Of a stretch of 64,000 nucleotides of DNA, positions 27,577 through 36,335 are shown in pieces; the stretch's first letter is position 1; each line of letters begins with the position of its first letter. The notes under the pieces are model-generated. The model was not told where the DNA came from. It did no database searches and worked only from the letters and a program-made list of their open reading frames with translations. Source of the stretch: JAOPZW01 sp963835295 (GTDB taxonomy: Bacteria > Actinomycetota > Thermoleophilia > Solirubrobacterales > Solirubrobacteraceae); contig CAWIEX010000002.1 of NCBI GenBank assembly GCA_963835295.1, positions 124,001 through 188,000 on the forward strand, in the 5' to 3' direction. Position numbers and translations under genes: made by a program.

Positions 27577-29049
27577 TCACGCCGCCTCGGAGTAGGCGAG
27601 CTCCTCCGGGCGATCATCGACGGCCGGCACCTCCTGCAGCGCGACGCGCTCGGAGCGCAGGACGAGCATCGCGACCACGATGGCGGCGACCACGAGCCCG
27701 GCGCCGATGGCGAAGGCCAGGTGGTAGCCGCCGGTGAGCGCCGAGGCCGCGCTGTCGCCGTCGGCCAGCAGATGGTTCGAGCGCGAGGTCGACAGCGTGG
27801 CCAGCACCGCGAGGCCCAGCGCGCCCCCGACCTGCTGGGTCGTGTTGACGAGGCCCGAGGCGAGGCCGGAGTCGGCGGCCGTCGCGCCTGACATCGCGAG
27901 CGTGACCAGCGCGGGGAAGGCGATCCCGGCGCCGACCCCGAGCAGCACCAGCGCGGGCAGAAGGTCGGTGACGTAGTCGCCGCCGACCGGCGCGCCGGTG
28001 AGCAGCAGGAGCCCGGCGACGAGCGCCACGAGCCCGGGCAGCAGCACGGCGCGGGCGCCCAGCCGGGTGATGAGCCGCGCGGAGAAGCCGAGCGACAGCA
28101 CGCCGATGGCCGCCGAGACCGGCAGGAAGGCCGCGCCGGTCTGCACGGCGCCGTAGCCCAGCACGCGCTGCAGGTAGAGGGTGCCCATGAAGAACATGCC
28201 GAACATCCCGGCCACCATCAGCGCCTGGACGACGTTCGCGCCCGAGACGTTGCGCGAGCGGAAGATGCGCAGGGGCACGAGCGGCCGGCTCGCGGTCGCC
28301 TGGCGCGCGACGAAGCCCGCGAGCAGGGCGACCGCCGCGGCGCCGAAGCCCAGCGTGTGCGCCGAGCTCCAGCCGTGGTCGACGGTGCCGACGATCGTGT
28401 AGACGCCGAGCATGAGCGCGGCGGTCACGAGGGTGGCGCCCGCGACGTCGGCGCCCTCGCCCAGGCCGAGGCCGCGATCGTCCTCGAGCAGCCGCACGGC
28501 CAGCACCGCGGCCGCGACGCCGATCGGCAGGTTGACGAAGAAGATCCAGTGCCAGTTGATGGCCTGGGTGATGAGGCCGCCGGCGAGCAGGCCGATCGAG
28601 GCGCCGGCGGAGGCGACGAAGCTGTAGATCCCGATCGCCATCGCCTGCTCGCGCGGCTGCGGGAACATCCTCACGATCATGCCGAGGATGACCGCGGAGG
28701 CCATCGCGGCGCCGACACCCTGCACGAAGCGCGCGCCGATCAGCATCGCCTCGGTCTGCGACACCCCGCACAGCAGCGACGCGAGCGTGAAGAGCGCCAG
28801 GCCGGCGAGGAAGACGCGCTTGCGCCCCAGCAGGTCGCCCATCCGCCCGGCCAGCAGCAGCAGGCCGCCGAGGGCGATCAGGTAGGCGTTGATGACCCAG
28901 GCCAGGCTCGACTGCGAGAAGCCGAGGTCACTCTGAATCGTCGGCAGCGCCACGTTCACGATCGTCTGGTCGAGGATGATCATCAGCATCCCCGCGCACA
29001 GGACGACGAGCGCCACCCAGCGTGAGCGGTCGGTCGGTGTAGCGGTCAT
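27577..29049 (-). CDS. MFS multidrug efflux transporter, DHA2 (EmrB/QacA) family
   Basis: This 490-residue protein has about 14 membrane helices. It carries the DHA2 motifs LDQTIVNVALPTIQSDLGFS, GRMGDLLGRKRVFLAGL (motif A) and GLLAGGLITQAINWHWIFFVNLPIG. It is a proton-driven exporter of drugs or related compounds. It sits between a marR gene upstream and a tetR gene downstream, all on the minus strand, so two regulators may control it. Its ribosome site is buried in a predicted hairpin. Confidence 0.92.
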   Translation of the reverse strand: MTATPTDRSRWVALVVLCAGMLMIILDQTIVNVALPTIQSDLGFSQSSLAWVINAYLIALGGLLLLAGRMGDLLGRKRVFLAGLALFTLASLLCGVSQTEAMLIGARFVQGVGAAMASAVILGMIVRMFPQPREQAMAIGIYSFVASAGASIGLLAGGLITQAINWHWIFFVNLPIGVAAAVLAVRLLEDDRGLGLGEGADVAGATLVTAALMLGVYTIVGTVDHGWSSAHTLGFGAAAVALLAGFVARQATASRPLVPLRIFRSRNVSGANVVQALMVAGMFGMFFMGTLYLQRVLGYGAVQTGAAFLPVSAAIGVLSLGFSARLITRLGARAVLLPGLVALVAGLLLLTGAPVGGDYVTDLLPALVLLGVGAGIAFPALVTLAMSGATAADSGLASGLVNTTQQVGGALGLAVLATLSTSRSNHLLADGDSAASALTGGYHLAFAIGAGLVVAAIVVAMLVLRSERVALQEVPAVDDRPEELAYSEAA

Positions 29050-29050
29050 C

Positions 29051-29086
29051 GGTTCGTCTCCTGGTCGTTGAGCACCAGGTAGAACC
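29051..29086 (-). promoter_or_regulatory. Inverted repeat that encloses the MFS ribosome-binding site
   Basis: On the minus-strand RNA, GGTTC and CCTGGT pair with ACCAGG and GAACC (29082-29086/29074-29079 with 29060-29065/29051-29055), loop about 8 nt. The AGGAG ribosome site lies in the 3' arm and the ATG follows at once. The hairpin could limit translation until opened, or serve as a DNA operator. Only sequence symmetry supports this. Confidence 0.5.
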
Positions 29087-29127
29087 GTAGCAGATAGTTT
29101 TGTTCGGGACGATCTCTTACGGATCGA

Positions 29128-29625
29128 CTACGGCGCGCGCACCGCGCGACGGCGCACCGGGCGCTCGCACTTGGCCGGCGTCGACAGGCGCCCGCCCGCC
29201 AGCTGCGCGAGACCGGCGACGAACGCGTCGCGCTGCCCGGGGGGAAGCTCGGCGAGCACCTCGTCATAGATCCCAGCGACGATCGCGTTGGCGTCATCCA
29301 CGATCCGCTCGCCGGCCTCGGTCACGGCGATGATGCGCGCGCGCCGATCGGTGCTCGACGGCCGGCGCTCGGCCAGCCCCGCCCGCTCGAGCTCATCCAT
29401 CGTCACGACCATCGTCGTCTTGTCCAGGGCGCACTGCTCAGCCACCTGGCTCTGGGTCAGCTCGCCGCTGCGCGCGTGCGCGAGCACGCAGTGCGCGCGC
29501 GGGGAGACGCCGAGGGCCTGGAGCTTCGCCGTCATCTCCGTCTCCAGCGCGTGGCTGGCCTGCCCGAGCAGGAACATGAGGTCGACATCGATCTTGGGAC
29601 GGCGCTTGACGGCAGTCGCGGCCAT
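29128..29625 (-). CDS. MarR-family transcriptional regulator
   Basis: This 165-residue winged-helix protein has LTQSQVAEQCALDKTTMVVTMDELERAGLAERRPSSTDRRARI, the MarR recognition helix and wing. It is upstream of the MFS gene on the same strand with a 78-bp gap. It faces a divergent DGPF-sigma operon across a strong inverted repeat, so it may autoregulate and control efflux. Confidence 0.92.
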   Translation of the reverse strand: MAATAVKRRPKIDVDLMFLLGQASHALETEMTAKLQALGVSPRAHCVLAHARSGELTQSQVAEQCALDKTTMVVTMDELERAGLAERRPSSTDRRARIIAVTEAGERIVDDANAIVAGIYDEVLAELPPGQRDAFVAGLAQLAGGRLSTPAKCERPVRRRAVRAP

Positions 29626-29637
29626 GATGTGATGCTA

Positions 29638-29667
29638 GCAAGACGTTCTATTGCAAAATCGTCTTGC
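29638..29667. promoter_or_regulatory. Probable MarR operator between divergent genes
   Basis: GCAAGACG (29638-29645) and CGTCTTGC (29660-29667) form a perfect 8-bp inverted repeat with a 14-bp AT-rich spacer, just upstream of marR and in the leader region of the divergent DGPF gene. It is the main AT-rich patch in the intergenic region, so promoters probably overlap it. Confidence 0.65.
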
Positions 29668-29704
29668 GCCGGAACGACCCGGTCCCCACCCGAGGAGCGA
29701 CGAC

Positions 29705-30063
29705 GTGAAGTACATGCTGCTGATCTACGAGAACGCCAACACGCGCCAGACGTTCCTCGGCGAGGAGGGCGAGGCGCTGATGGCCGAGGTCGACGCGATC
29801 ATGAAGGAGCTCACCGAGTCCGGCGAGCTGGTCGGCGGCGAGGCGCTGGCCGATCCCTCGAACACCCGCACGATCCGCGTCGTGGACGGCGCCCCGGCCA
29901 TCACCGACGGGCCGTTCGCCGAGGCCAAGGAGCACCTGGGCGGCTACCTCATCGTCGACTGCGAGAGCCCCGAGCGCGCGGCCGAGATCGCCCTGCGCTG
30001 GCCGAGCGCGCGCTTCTCGCCGCTCGAGGTGCGCCCGCTCATGGACAGCGCCGGCGCGGAGAT

Positions 30064-30067
<4 letters not shown>
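29705..30067 (+). CDS. DGPF (YCII-related) protein, sigma module 1
   Basis: This 120-residue protein has the YCII-related DGPF core: VKYMLLIYENANT at the start, AITDGPFAEAKEHLGGYLIVDC in the middle and RFSPLEVRPLMD near the end. The start is GTG 29705 after GAGGAG. Such proteins are encoded next to ECF42 sigma factors; their function is unknown. Its stop overlaps the sigma start by 4 nt. Confidence 0.88.
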
Positions 30068-31323
<1,256 letters not shown>

Positions 31324-31326
31324 GGC

Positions 31327-31605
31327 TCACCCGTCCGGCGCGAGGATCTCGTTCCACTCCCTGATCTCCCAGCGGCGCACGACGCCGTTGAGCACGAACG
31401 GGTCGTCGTCGACGAAGGACTCCGCCGCGGCGCGGGTCGGGAAGATCGCCATCGAGCCCTGCTCCTGCGGGTCCCCGAAGGTCCCGACCATGAGGATGTC
31501 GCCGCGCGCGTGCCACTCCTGCAGGCGCGCCTGGTGAGCGGGGAAGTGCGCCGGCGCCTTGCTCAGCACGTCGTCGGCGGATTCGTACAAGAGCACGTAC
31601 TTCAC
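31327..31605 (-). CDS. YciI-like protein
   Basis: This 92-residue protein starts GTG 31605 (VKYVLLYESADDVL). It carries HQARLQEWHARGDILMVGTF, the YciI pattern with a conserved His, and DDPFVLNGVVRRWEIREWNEI. YciI proteins have a ferredoxin-like fold and suspected hydrolase activity; the function here is unknown. The gene is the third of an ArsR-SRPBCC-YciI operon with a 4-nt overlap. It is convergent to sigma module 1. Confidence 0.85.
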   Translation of the reverse strand: MKYVLLYESADDVLSKAPAHFPAHQARLQEWHARGDILMVGTFGDPQEQGSMAIFPTRAAAESFVDDDPFVLNGVVRRWEIREWNEILAPDG

Positions 31606-32078
31606 GACGCGGAGCCCTCCACGCCGGCGGCGAAGGCGGCCAGGGTGGCGTCCCACGCCCCGGGGGCGCTGAAGGTCTCGTGCATGCGCTCGGCGTCGGG
31701 GCCGAAGCGATCGAGGTCGCGGTGCTCGAGCTCGACGCGCGTGCGATCGGGGCCCTCGGCCACGAAGCGCACCTCGACGGTGGTCACGAGCGAGGGGTCG
31801 TACTTCCATTCGGCGCTGATCTGCCACGTCACGACGACGCGCTCGGGCGGCTCCCAGGCGGCCACGTAGCCGGTCGACGTCTCGCTGCCGTCGGTATGGC
31901 GCGTGTACCAGCGCCCGCCCTCGCGCGGCTCGACGACGACCTGCTCGATCGGCGCGCTGCCGATGTGGTGCTCGCTCGGCCACCAGCTCGTCATGCCGGA
32001 GGTGAAGACCTCGAAGGCCCGCTCCCGCGGGACCGGGACGACGACGGACCGCTGGATCGACTCGATCGCCTGGATCAT
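31602..32078 (-). CDS. SRPBCC / AHSA1-family protein
   Basis: This 158-residue protein has the AHSA1/START-like pattern: SIQRSVVVPVPRERAFEVFTSGMTSWWP, GGRWYTRHTDGS, GYVAAWEPPERVVVTWQI and a late GAWDATLAAFA. Such hydrophobic-cavity proteins are often encoded with ArsR regulators. The ligand is unknown. It overlaps arsR (4 nt) and the yciI-like gene. Confidence 0.9.
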   Translation of the reverse strand: MIQAIESIQRSVVVPVPRERAFEVFTSGMTSWWPSEHHIGSAPIEQVVVEPREGGRWYTRHTDGSETSTGYVAAWEPPERVVVTWQISAEWKYDPSLVTTVEVRFVAEGPDRTRVELEHRDLDRFGPDAERMHETFSAPGAWDATLAAFAAGVEGSAS

Positions 32079-32392
32079 GTGTGCTGGCCTTTCTGCTCTT
32101 GGGCTGCGGACGCGAACGAGGCCAGCGACCGCTCCCAGAACTGGTCCAGGTAGGTGCGCAGGACCGCCAGGCCCGCGGTGTCCACCTGGTACACGCGGCG
32201 CGTGCCCTCCTGGCGGTCCACCACCAACCCGACGTCCTTGAGCACCTTCAGGTGCTGGGAGACGGCCGGCCGGCTCACTGGCAACTCGGCCGCCAGCTCG
32301 CCGACCGGCCGGGGGCCGTCGGAGAGGCGATCGAAGATCGCCTGCCGGGTCGGGTCCCCCAGCGCGGTCATCATGTCGGCTCCGTTCGTCAT
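32075..32392 (-). CDS. ArsR-family regulator
   Basis: This 105-residue winged-helix protein has MMTALGDPTRQAIFDRLSDG, PRPVGELAAELPVSRPAVSQHLKVLKDVGLV and a beta wing RQEGTRRVYQVD. No ELCVCDL metal-binding motif is present, so it is not a classical metal sensor. It heads the operon with the SRPBCC and YciI genes. Two palindromes lie directly upstream of its ATG. Confidence 0.92.
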   Translation of the reverse strand: MTNGADMMTALGDPTRQAIFDRLSDGPRPVGELAAELPVSRPAVSQHLKVLKDVGLVVDRQEGTRRVYQVDTAGLAVLRTYLDQFWERSLASFASAAQEQKGQHT

Positions 32393-32398
32393 GACTAA

Positions 32399-32431
32399 CG
32401 GTAAGTTACCGCTGACGGAACGGTTCCGTCA
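32399..32431. promoter_or_regulatory. Paired palindromes upstream of arsR (operator)
   Basis: CGGTAAGTTACCG (32399-32411) is a perfect palindrome with a 1-bp centre. It is followed directly by TGACGGAACGGTTCCGTCA (32413-32431), a perfect 9-bp inverted repeat with a 1-bp centre. They lie 7-39 bp upstream of the arsR ATG and should overlap its promoter. The first fits a dimer-binding ArsR site; the second may be a second site or bind another factor. Confidence 0.65.
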
Positions 32432-32451
32432 AGGACGACCGCGGGCCCTGC

Positions 32452-32622
32452 TCAGTCCTTGCGCAGAGCGTCCTTGACCTTGTCGGCGCCCTTGTCGACG
32501 GCGTCCTTCGCCTTGCCGGCGGCGCGATCGGTCTTGCCCTCGTTCTTGAGGCTCTCGTCGCCGGTCAGATCGCCGGCGGCCTCCTTGACGCGGCCCTTGG
32601 CCTCGTCCGTGTTCCCACTCAT
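32452..32622 (-). CDS. CsbD-family stress protein
   Basis: This 56-residue highly charged protein reads MSGNTDEAKGRVKEAAGDLT, then DESLKNEGKTDRAAGKAKDA and ends VDKGADKVKDALRKD. That is the CsbD pattern of general-stress proteins with no known activity. The start is ATG 32622 with a GGACGGTGG leader. It lies upstream of the ArsR operon on the same strand. Confidence 0.9.
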   Translation of the reverse strand: MSGNTDEAKGRVKEAAGDLTGDESLKNEGKTDRAAGKAKDAVDKGADKVKDALRKD

Positions 32623-32715
32623 CGTCCACCGTCCTTGTGGTTGGTACTGATGTCAAGGACGTCCCCGCTGGCCACGTTGCGCAAGCGCCGACGCGACGCG
32701 CGCCGGCGCCTCGGC

Positions 32716-32787
32716 TCAGGGCAGGAAGAGGCCGCCGATGATGCGGCGGATGTCGAACAGGTTGGTGTTGGCGTCGTACACCGTCAC
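32716..32787 (-). CDS. Tiny ORF, possible truncated membrane protein
   Basis: A 23-codon ORF starts at GTG 32787 and overlaps the stop of the preceding small ORF by 4 nt. It reads TVYDANTNLFDIRRIIGGLF. This looks like the N-terminus of a longer small membrane protein that has lost its end, but the family is not identified. It may be non-coding. Confidence 0.3.
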   Translation of the reverse strand: MTVYDANTNLFDIRRIIGGLFLP

Positions 32788-32918
32788 CCCCGGGGGTCGC
32801 GTCGCCGTCGCAGGCGCACCGTGAGCCAGGCGCGCGCGACCAGCAGGCCGGTGCCCGTCCCGGCCAGCGTCGGCAGGATCTCCTCCACCGGCACGCCGCC
32901 CACGTGCGCGACGATCAC
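32784..32918 (-). CDS. Small predicted membrane protein downstream of DUF899
   Basis: A 44-codon ORF starts at GTG 32918, overlapping the DUF899 stop by GTGA. It encodes a hydrophobic segment (LPTLAGTGTGLLVARAWLTV) followed by a basic tail RLRRRRDPRG, the layout of a single-span protein with positive-inside end. Coupling to DUF899 supports expression; no family is recognised. Confidence 0.45.
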   Translation of the reverse strand: MIVAHVGGVPVEEILPTLAGTGTGLLVARAWLTVRLRRRRDPRG

Positions 32919-33649
32919 GAGCGCGTCCTCGTGCCGCGCTGCGAGGCGGCGACGGCCGACAGGGCCGCCTCGAAGACCGTCGCGTTGTCGTACTCGTCGT
33001 GGAGGTTCCACCACCCGTAGGCCTGTGTCTGGGGGTAGCCCTCGGGCGAGTCCTCCCACTCCTCCTGGCGGCCGAGCGCGGTCATGTCGAGATAGGCCCA
33101 GGCGCTGCCGAGCGCCTCGTCGCCGCGCGCGTTGATGAAGTAGGTGCGGAAGAGCCGGCCGTCGTCGTCGCGGTAGAAGGCGTTGGTGCCGTGCCACTCG
33201 TCCACGCCGAAGTCCTTGTCGAAGTGGTCGGTGATCGTGTACCAGGGGATGTCCCAGCCCATCCGGGCCTTCCAGCGCTCGATGTCGGCCTGCGGGGCGC
33301 GCGAGACGTACGCGAGCGTGGTGTCGCGTGCGTTCAGGTGCGCCAGGTGGGCGACCTGGTCGGCCATGAACGAGCAGCCGCGACAGCCGCTCTCGGGCCA
33401 CCCGGCCACGCCGGGCTCGAAGAAGAACCGGTAGACGATCAGCTGGCGGCGGCCCTCGAACAGGTCGAGGAGGCTCGCCGGCCCGTTCGGGCCCTCGAAG
33501 CGGTAGTCCGTCTCCACGGCCATGCGCGGCATCCGGCGGCGCTCGGCCGCCAGGGCATCGCGAGCCCGGGTCAGCTCCTTCTCCTTGACCAGCAGTTTCG
33601 CGCGCGCGTCCTCCCACTCCTGCGGCGGCACGACGGGTGGCATGTTCAT
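32915..33649 (-). CDS. DUF899 (thioredoxin-like) protein
   Basis: This 244-residue protein has the DUF899 layout: WEDARAKLLVKEKELTRARDAL, RRRMPRMAVETDYRFEGP, LIVYRFFFEPGVAGWPESGC, GCSFMADQVAHLAHLNARD and a late YAYLDMTALGRQEEWEDSPEG-like end. The family is a thioredoxin-fold group of unknown activity. It follows a 61-aa gene that has an ECF-type promoter and is probably part of the regulon of sigma module 2. Confidence 0.88.
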   Translation of the reverse strand: MNMPPVVPPQEWEDARAKLLVKEKELTRARDALAAERRRMPRMAVETDYRFEGPNGPASLLDLFEGRRQLIVYRFFFEPGVAGWPESGCRGCSFMADQVAHLAHLNARDTTLAYVSRAPQADIERWKARMGWDIPWYTITDHFDKDFGVDEWHGTNAFYRDDDGRLFRTYFINARGDEALGSAWAYLDMTALGRQEEWEDSPEGYPQTQAYGWWNLHDEYDNATVFEAALSAVAASQRGTRTRS

Positions 33650-33680
33650 GGGTTTCTCCTCGTTCTCTCTCGTGTATTGG

Positions 33681-33866
33681 TCAGGCGATGGCCGGCTTGC
33701 GCGGTGCCGGATCGAGACGGTCGGCGAGTCCCCGCAGGCCGCGCACCGCGGCGCGGCGCACCGGGGCCGGGGCGGCCGCGGGCGCGGCGGTCACGTCCTG
33801 GCCGGCGAATTGCTCCGCGACGCGGTCGCGCGCGAGGCTGGCGGTGATGGCGGCGAGGTCGATCAT
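33681..33866 (-). CDS. 61-residue hypothetical protein, first gene after an ECF-type promoter
   Basis: This small protein begins MIDLAAITASLARDRVAEQF, has an Ala/Pro-rich centre and ends in a basic stretch. A clear ribosome site (GAAGGGAG) precedes the ATG and an ECF-type promoter lies 39 bp upstream. It heads the DUF899 transcript. No family is recognised. Confidence 0.6.
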   Translation of the reverse strand: MIDLAAITASLARDRVAEQFAGQDVTAAPAAAPAPVRRAAVRGLRGLADRLDPAPRKPAIA

Positions 33867-33904
33867 GGTCGGCTCCCTTCGGCTCGGATGTGGGCTACAA
33901 CAAG

Positions 33905-33934
33905 ACGTCGCAGCCGCAGGGCCGATTTGGACAG
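33905..33934 (-). promoter_or_regulatory. ECF-type promoter, copy A (upstream of 61-aa gene and DUF899)
   Basis: Minus strand: CTGTCCAAA, 13 bp, TGCGACGT. The same two boxes with the same 13-bp spacing occur at 35678-35707 upstream of the DGPF-sigma module 2 operon. A TGTC-type -35 and a CGA-type -10 agree with what I recall for ECF42 promoters. The two sites frame the sigma gene, which suggests autoregulation. Confidence 0.65.
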
Positions 33935-33950
33935 CCTTCGGAGAATCCGC

Positions 33951-35216
33951 TCAGCGCTGCGCGCGCAGGCGCCGCTCGAGCTCGGCGCGCTCGACGGCGT
34001 TGGCGCTGAGCGCGATCGCGCGCTCGTACGCGCGCGCGGCGCCCTCGGCGTCGCCGGCGCGGCCGAGCAGCTCGGCGTGCGCCGCGTACAGCGGCTGGTA
34101 GCGCTCGAGCGCCGGGTCGGTGAGCAGCGGCTCGAGCAGCTTCAGGCCCGCGGCCGGCCCGGCCGCCAGGCCGACGGCGACCGCGCGGTTGAGCTCGACC
34201 ACCGGCGATGGGTTGAGCCGGCCCAGGGCGCCGTACAGCTCGGCGATCTGCGCCCAGTCGGTGTCCTCGGCGTCCGGGGCCTGGATCTGCAGGGCCGTGA
34301 TCGCGGCCTGCAGCTGATACTCGCCCGGGCGCCGCAGGTGCACGGCGCGCTCCAGCTTCGCCAGACCATCGCGGATCCGGTCCTGATCCCACAGCGACCG
34401 GTCCTGGTCCTCGAGCGCGACGTACCGGCCGCTCGGATCCACGCGGGCGGCCCGCCGCGCGTCGTGCAGCAGCATGAGGGCCAGCAGCCCCCACACCTCG
34501 GCGTCGTCGGGCATCAGCCGGCACAGCAGCTCCCCGAGCCGGATCGCCTCGTCGCACAGCTCCTCGCGCACGAGCCGGTCGCCCTCGGCTGCCGCGTAGC
34601 CCTCGTTGAAGATCAGGTACACCACCCGCAGCACGCCGCGCAGGCGGTCGGGCAGCTCGTCGTCGCCCGGGACCCGGTAGGGGATGCGCGCGTCGGCGAT
34701 CTTGCGCTTCGCACGGACGATCCGCTTGCCCATGGTCGGCTCGGCGACCAGGAACGCGCGGGCGATCTCGCCGGTCGTCATGCCCCCGAGCGCGCGCAGC
34801 GTGAGCGCCACGCGCGCGGGCATCTCCAGCGCCGGGTGGCAGCAGGTGAAGACCAGCCGCAGGCGGTCGTCGACGATCGCGCTCTCGTCATCCACGGGTG
34901 GCTCCACGTGCTGGGCGTCGAGGCGCGTCAGCTCGGCCAGGCGCTCGGCGCGATCGGCCACCGACCGGTTGCGGCGCAGGCGATCGATCGCCCGCCGCCG
35001 CGCGGCGGTGGTGATCCACGCCCCCGGATTGGCCGGTACCCCGTCGCGCCGCCAGACCGTGACCGCCGCCTCGAACGCGTCCTGCACCGCGTCCTCGGCC
35101 AGCTGGAAGTCGCCGACCTGGCGGATCAGGGTGGCGAGCACGATCGCCCGCTCGTCGCGAAAGGCGGCGGCGACGGCGACGGAGACCGCGTCGGCCGACC
35201 GAGCGTCTCGGCTCAC
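33951..35216 (-). CDS. ECF42-type RNA polymerase sigma factor, module 2
   Basis: This 421-residue protein starts GTG 35216, overlapping the DGPF stop. Region 2 (LIRQVGDFQLAEDAVQDAFE, PGAWITTAARRRAIDRLRR), region 4 (MTTGEIARAFLVAEPTMGKRIVRAKRKI) and the ECF42 C-terminal TPR-like tail (VVYLIFNEGYAAAEGD, EDQDRSLWDQDRIRDGL, PGEYQLQAAITALQ) are clear. It lies between two matching ECF-type promoters and probably drives both. Confidence 0.92.
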   Translation of the reverse strand: MSRDARSADAVSVAVAAAFRDERAIVLATLIRQVGDFQLAEDAVQDAFEAAVTVWRRDGVPANPGAWITTAARRRAIDRLRRNRSVADRAERLAELTRLDAQHVEPPVDDESAIVDDRLRLVFTCCHPALEMPARVALTLRALGGMTTGEIARAFLVAEPTMGKRIVRAKRKIADARIPYRVPGDDELPDRLRGVLRVVYLIFNEGYAAAEGDRLVREELCDEAIRLGELLCRLMPDDAEVWGLLALMLLHDARRAARVDPSGRYVALEDQDRSLWDQDRIRDGLAKLERAVHLRRPGEYQLQAAITALQIQAPDAEDTDWAQIAELYGALGRLNPSPVVELNRAVAVGLAAGPAAGLKLLEPLLTDPALERYQPLYAAHAELLGRAGDAEGAARAYERAIALSANAVERAELERRLRAQR

Positions 35217-35626
35217 GCCAGGTATTCGACCGCCTCGTCCGGCAGGTCGGCGCCGGCCTCGCGCGCGACCCTCAGCCACTCGTCGGCGGCCATGACCGGG
35301 CGCACCTCGATCGTCGCCCAGGGCGCCATCGGCAGCCGCGCGGCCAGCTGGAGCGCTTCGTCGAGGTCGGCGCACTCGAGGATGTAGTAGCCGGCCAGAG
35401 TCTCCTTGGTCACCGCGAACGGGCCGTCGACGATCTCCGTCTCGCCATTGCGCACGCGGACCGACGTCGCGCTCTGCACCGAGTGCAGCCGCCGGACGCC
35501 GACCAGCAGCCCGGCCTCGCGCAGGCTGCGGTGCAGCTCCACGAACATCGGCAGCTGCTGCTCGCGCTCGGCCTGCACGGCCGGCTCGACCTCCTGCTCA
35601 TACACCAGGAACATGTACTGCGACAT
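35213..35626 (-). CDS. DGPF (YCII-related) protein, sigma module 2
   Basis: This 137-residue protein has SQYMFLVYEQEVEPAVQAE, the DGPF box EIVDGPFAVTKETLAGYYILEC and APWATIEVRPVMAADEW. It is co-transcribed with sigma module 2 through a GTGA overlap and preceded by an ECF-type promoter 52 bp upstream. Its function is unknown; it is a candidate effector or modulator of the sigma factor. Confidence 0.9.
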   Translation of the reverse strand: MSQYMFLVYEQEVEPAVQAEREQQLPMFVELHRSLREAGLLVGVRRLHSVQSATSVRVRNGETEIVDGPFAVTKETLAGYYILECADLDEALQLAARLPMAPWATIEVRPVMAADEWLRVAREAGADLPDEAVEYLA

Positions 35627-35677
35627 CGCGCCTCCGACGCTCGTGATCCTCGCCGCACCTTATGCGGCCTCACCCTC

Positions 35678-35707
35678 ACGTCGCACCGCGGACGAGCGTT
35701 TGGACAG
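35678..35707 (-). promoter_or_regulatory. ECF-type promoter, copy B (upstream of DGPF-sigma module 2)
   Basis: Minus strand: CTGTCCAAA, 13 bp, TGCGACGT, identical in both boxes and in spacing to the copy at 33905-33934, while the spacer sequence differs. It ends 52 bp upstream of the DGPF start codon. This supports a shared sigma factor. Confidence 0.68.
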
Positions 35708-35756
35708 ACGCGGCCCCGGAGTTTCTCGGAGACGCGCGCCCGGAGGATTCGGGCGA

Positions 35757-36335
35757 TCAGTGCGCGCGCAGGCCGTCGAGGGCGACGGCGAGGATGCGAT
35801 CGACCTGGCCAGGCTCCGCGTTGGGGATCGTCGCGATCCCGCCGATCATCCGCACGACGTCCATGAAGCGCACGTCGGGACGCACGTCGCCGGAGCGCTG
35901 CGCCGCCTCGAGGAGCGGCGTGCCCGCGTCCTTGATCGCGTGGCGACACTGCAGGAACATCGCCGACCCCTCGTCCATGTAGGCCATGAGCTCGCCGGCG
36001 AGCGCCTTCTTCGTCGTGGCGTAGTCCGCGAAGCGCCGTAGCCAGCCCGTCAGCGCCTCCCAGGGGTCCAGTCCTTCGAACTCCCCTGCGGCGCGGCAGA
36101 TCCCCTCGACCTCCTCGAAGTACACGGCCTCGAGGAGCGCCTGGCGCGTGGGGAAGTTGCGATACAGCGTGCCGATGCCGACGTCGGCCCGTCGGGCGAT
36201 CCCCTCGAGCGAGGCGTCCTCGCCTTCGGAGGTGAAGGCCTCGCGGGCGGCCGCGAGCAGCTTGTCGTAGTTGCGCGCCGCGTCGGCGCGCTTCGGACGC
36301 TGGATCGGGGCGGGTGTGGTGAGTTCGCTTGACAA
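35757..36335 (-). CDS. TetR-family regulator divergent from MFS gene
   Basis: This 192-residue protein has an HTH (AREAFTSEGEDASLEGIARRADVGIGTLYRNFPTRQALLEAVY) and a helical ligand domain. The chosen start is TTG 36335, since conserved sequence begins soon after and a longer start would read through the operator region; this TTG overlaps the -35 box of the divergent MFS promoter. It probably represses the MFS gene through three iterated sites. Confidence 0.88.
   Translation of the reverse strand: MSSELTTPAPIQRPKRADAARNYDKLLAAAREAFTSEGEDASLEGIARRADVGIGTLYRNFPTRQALLEAVYFEEVEGICRAAGEFEGLDPWEALTGWLRRFADYATTKKALAGELMAYMDEGSAMFLQCRHAIKDAGTPLLEAAQRSGDVRPDVRFMDVVRMIGGIATIPNAEPGQVDRILAVALDGLRAH

Noticed and set aside
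24335..27595. Very long plus-strand open frame spanning the end of the cobalamin operon and the GDSL region
   Set aside because: It is a GC-driven shadow: an Arg/Pro/Ala-rich translation with no motifs, antisense or out of frame to clear genes.
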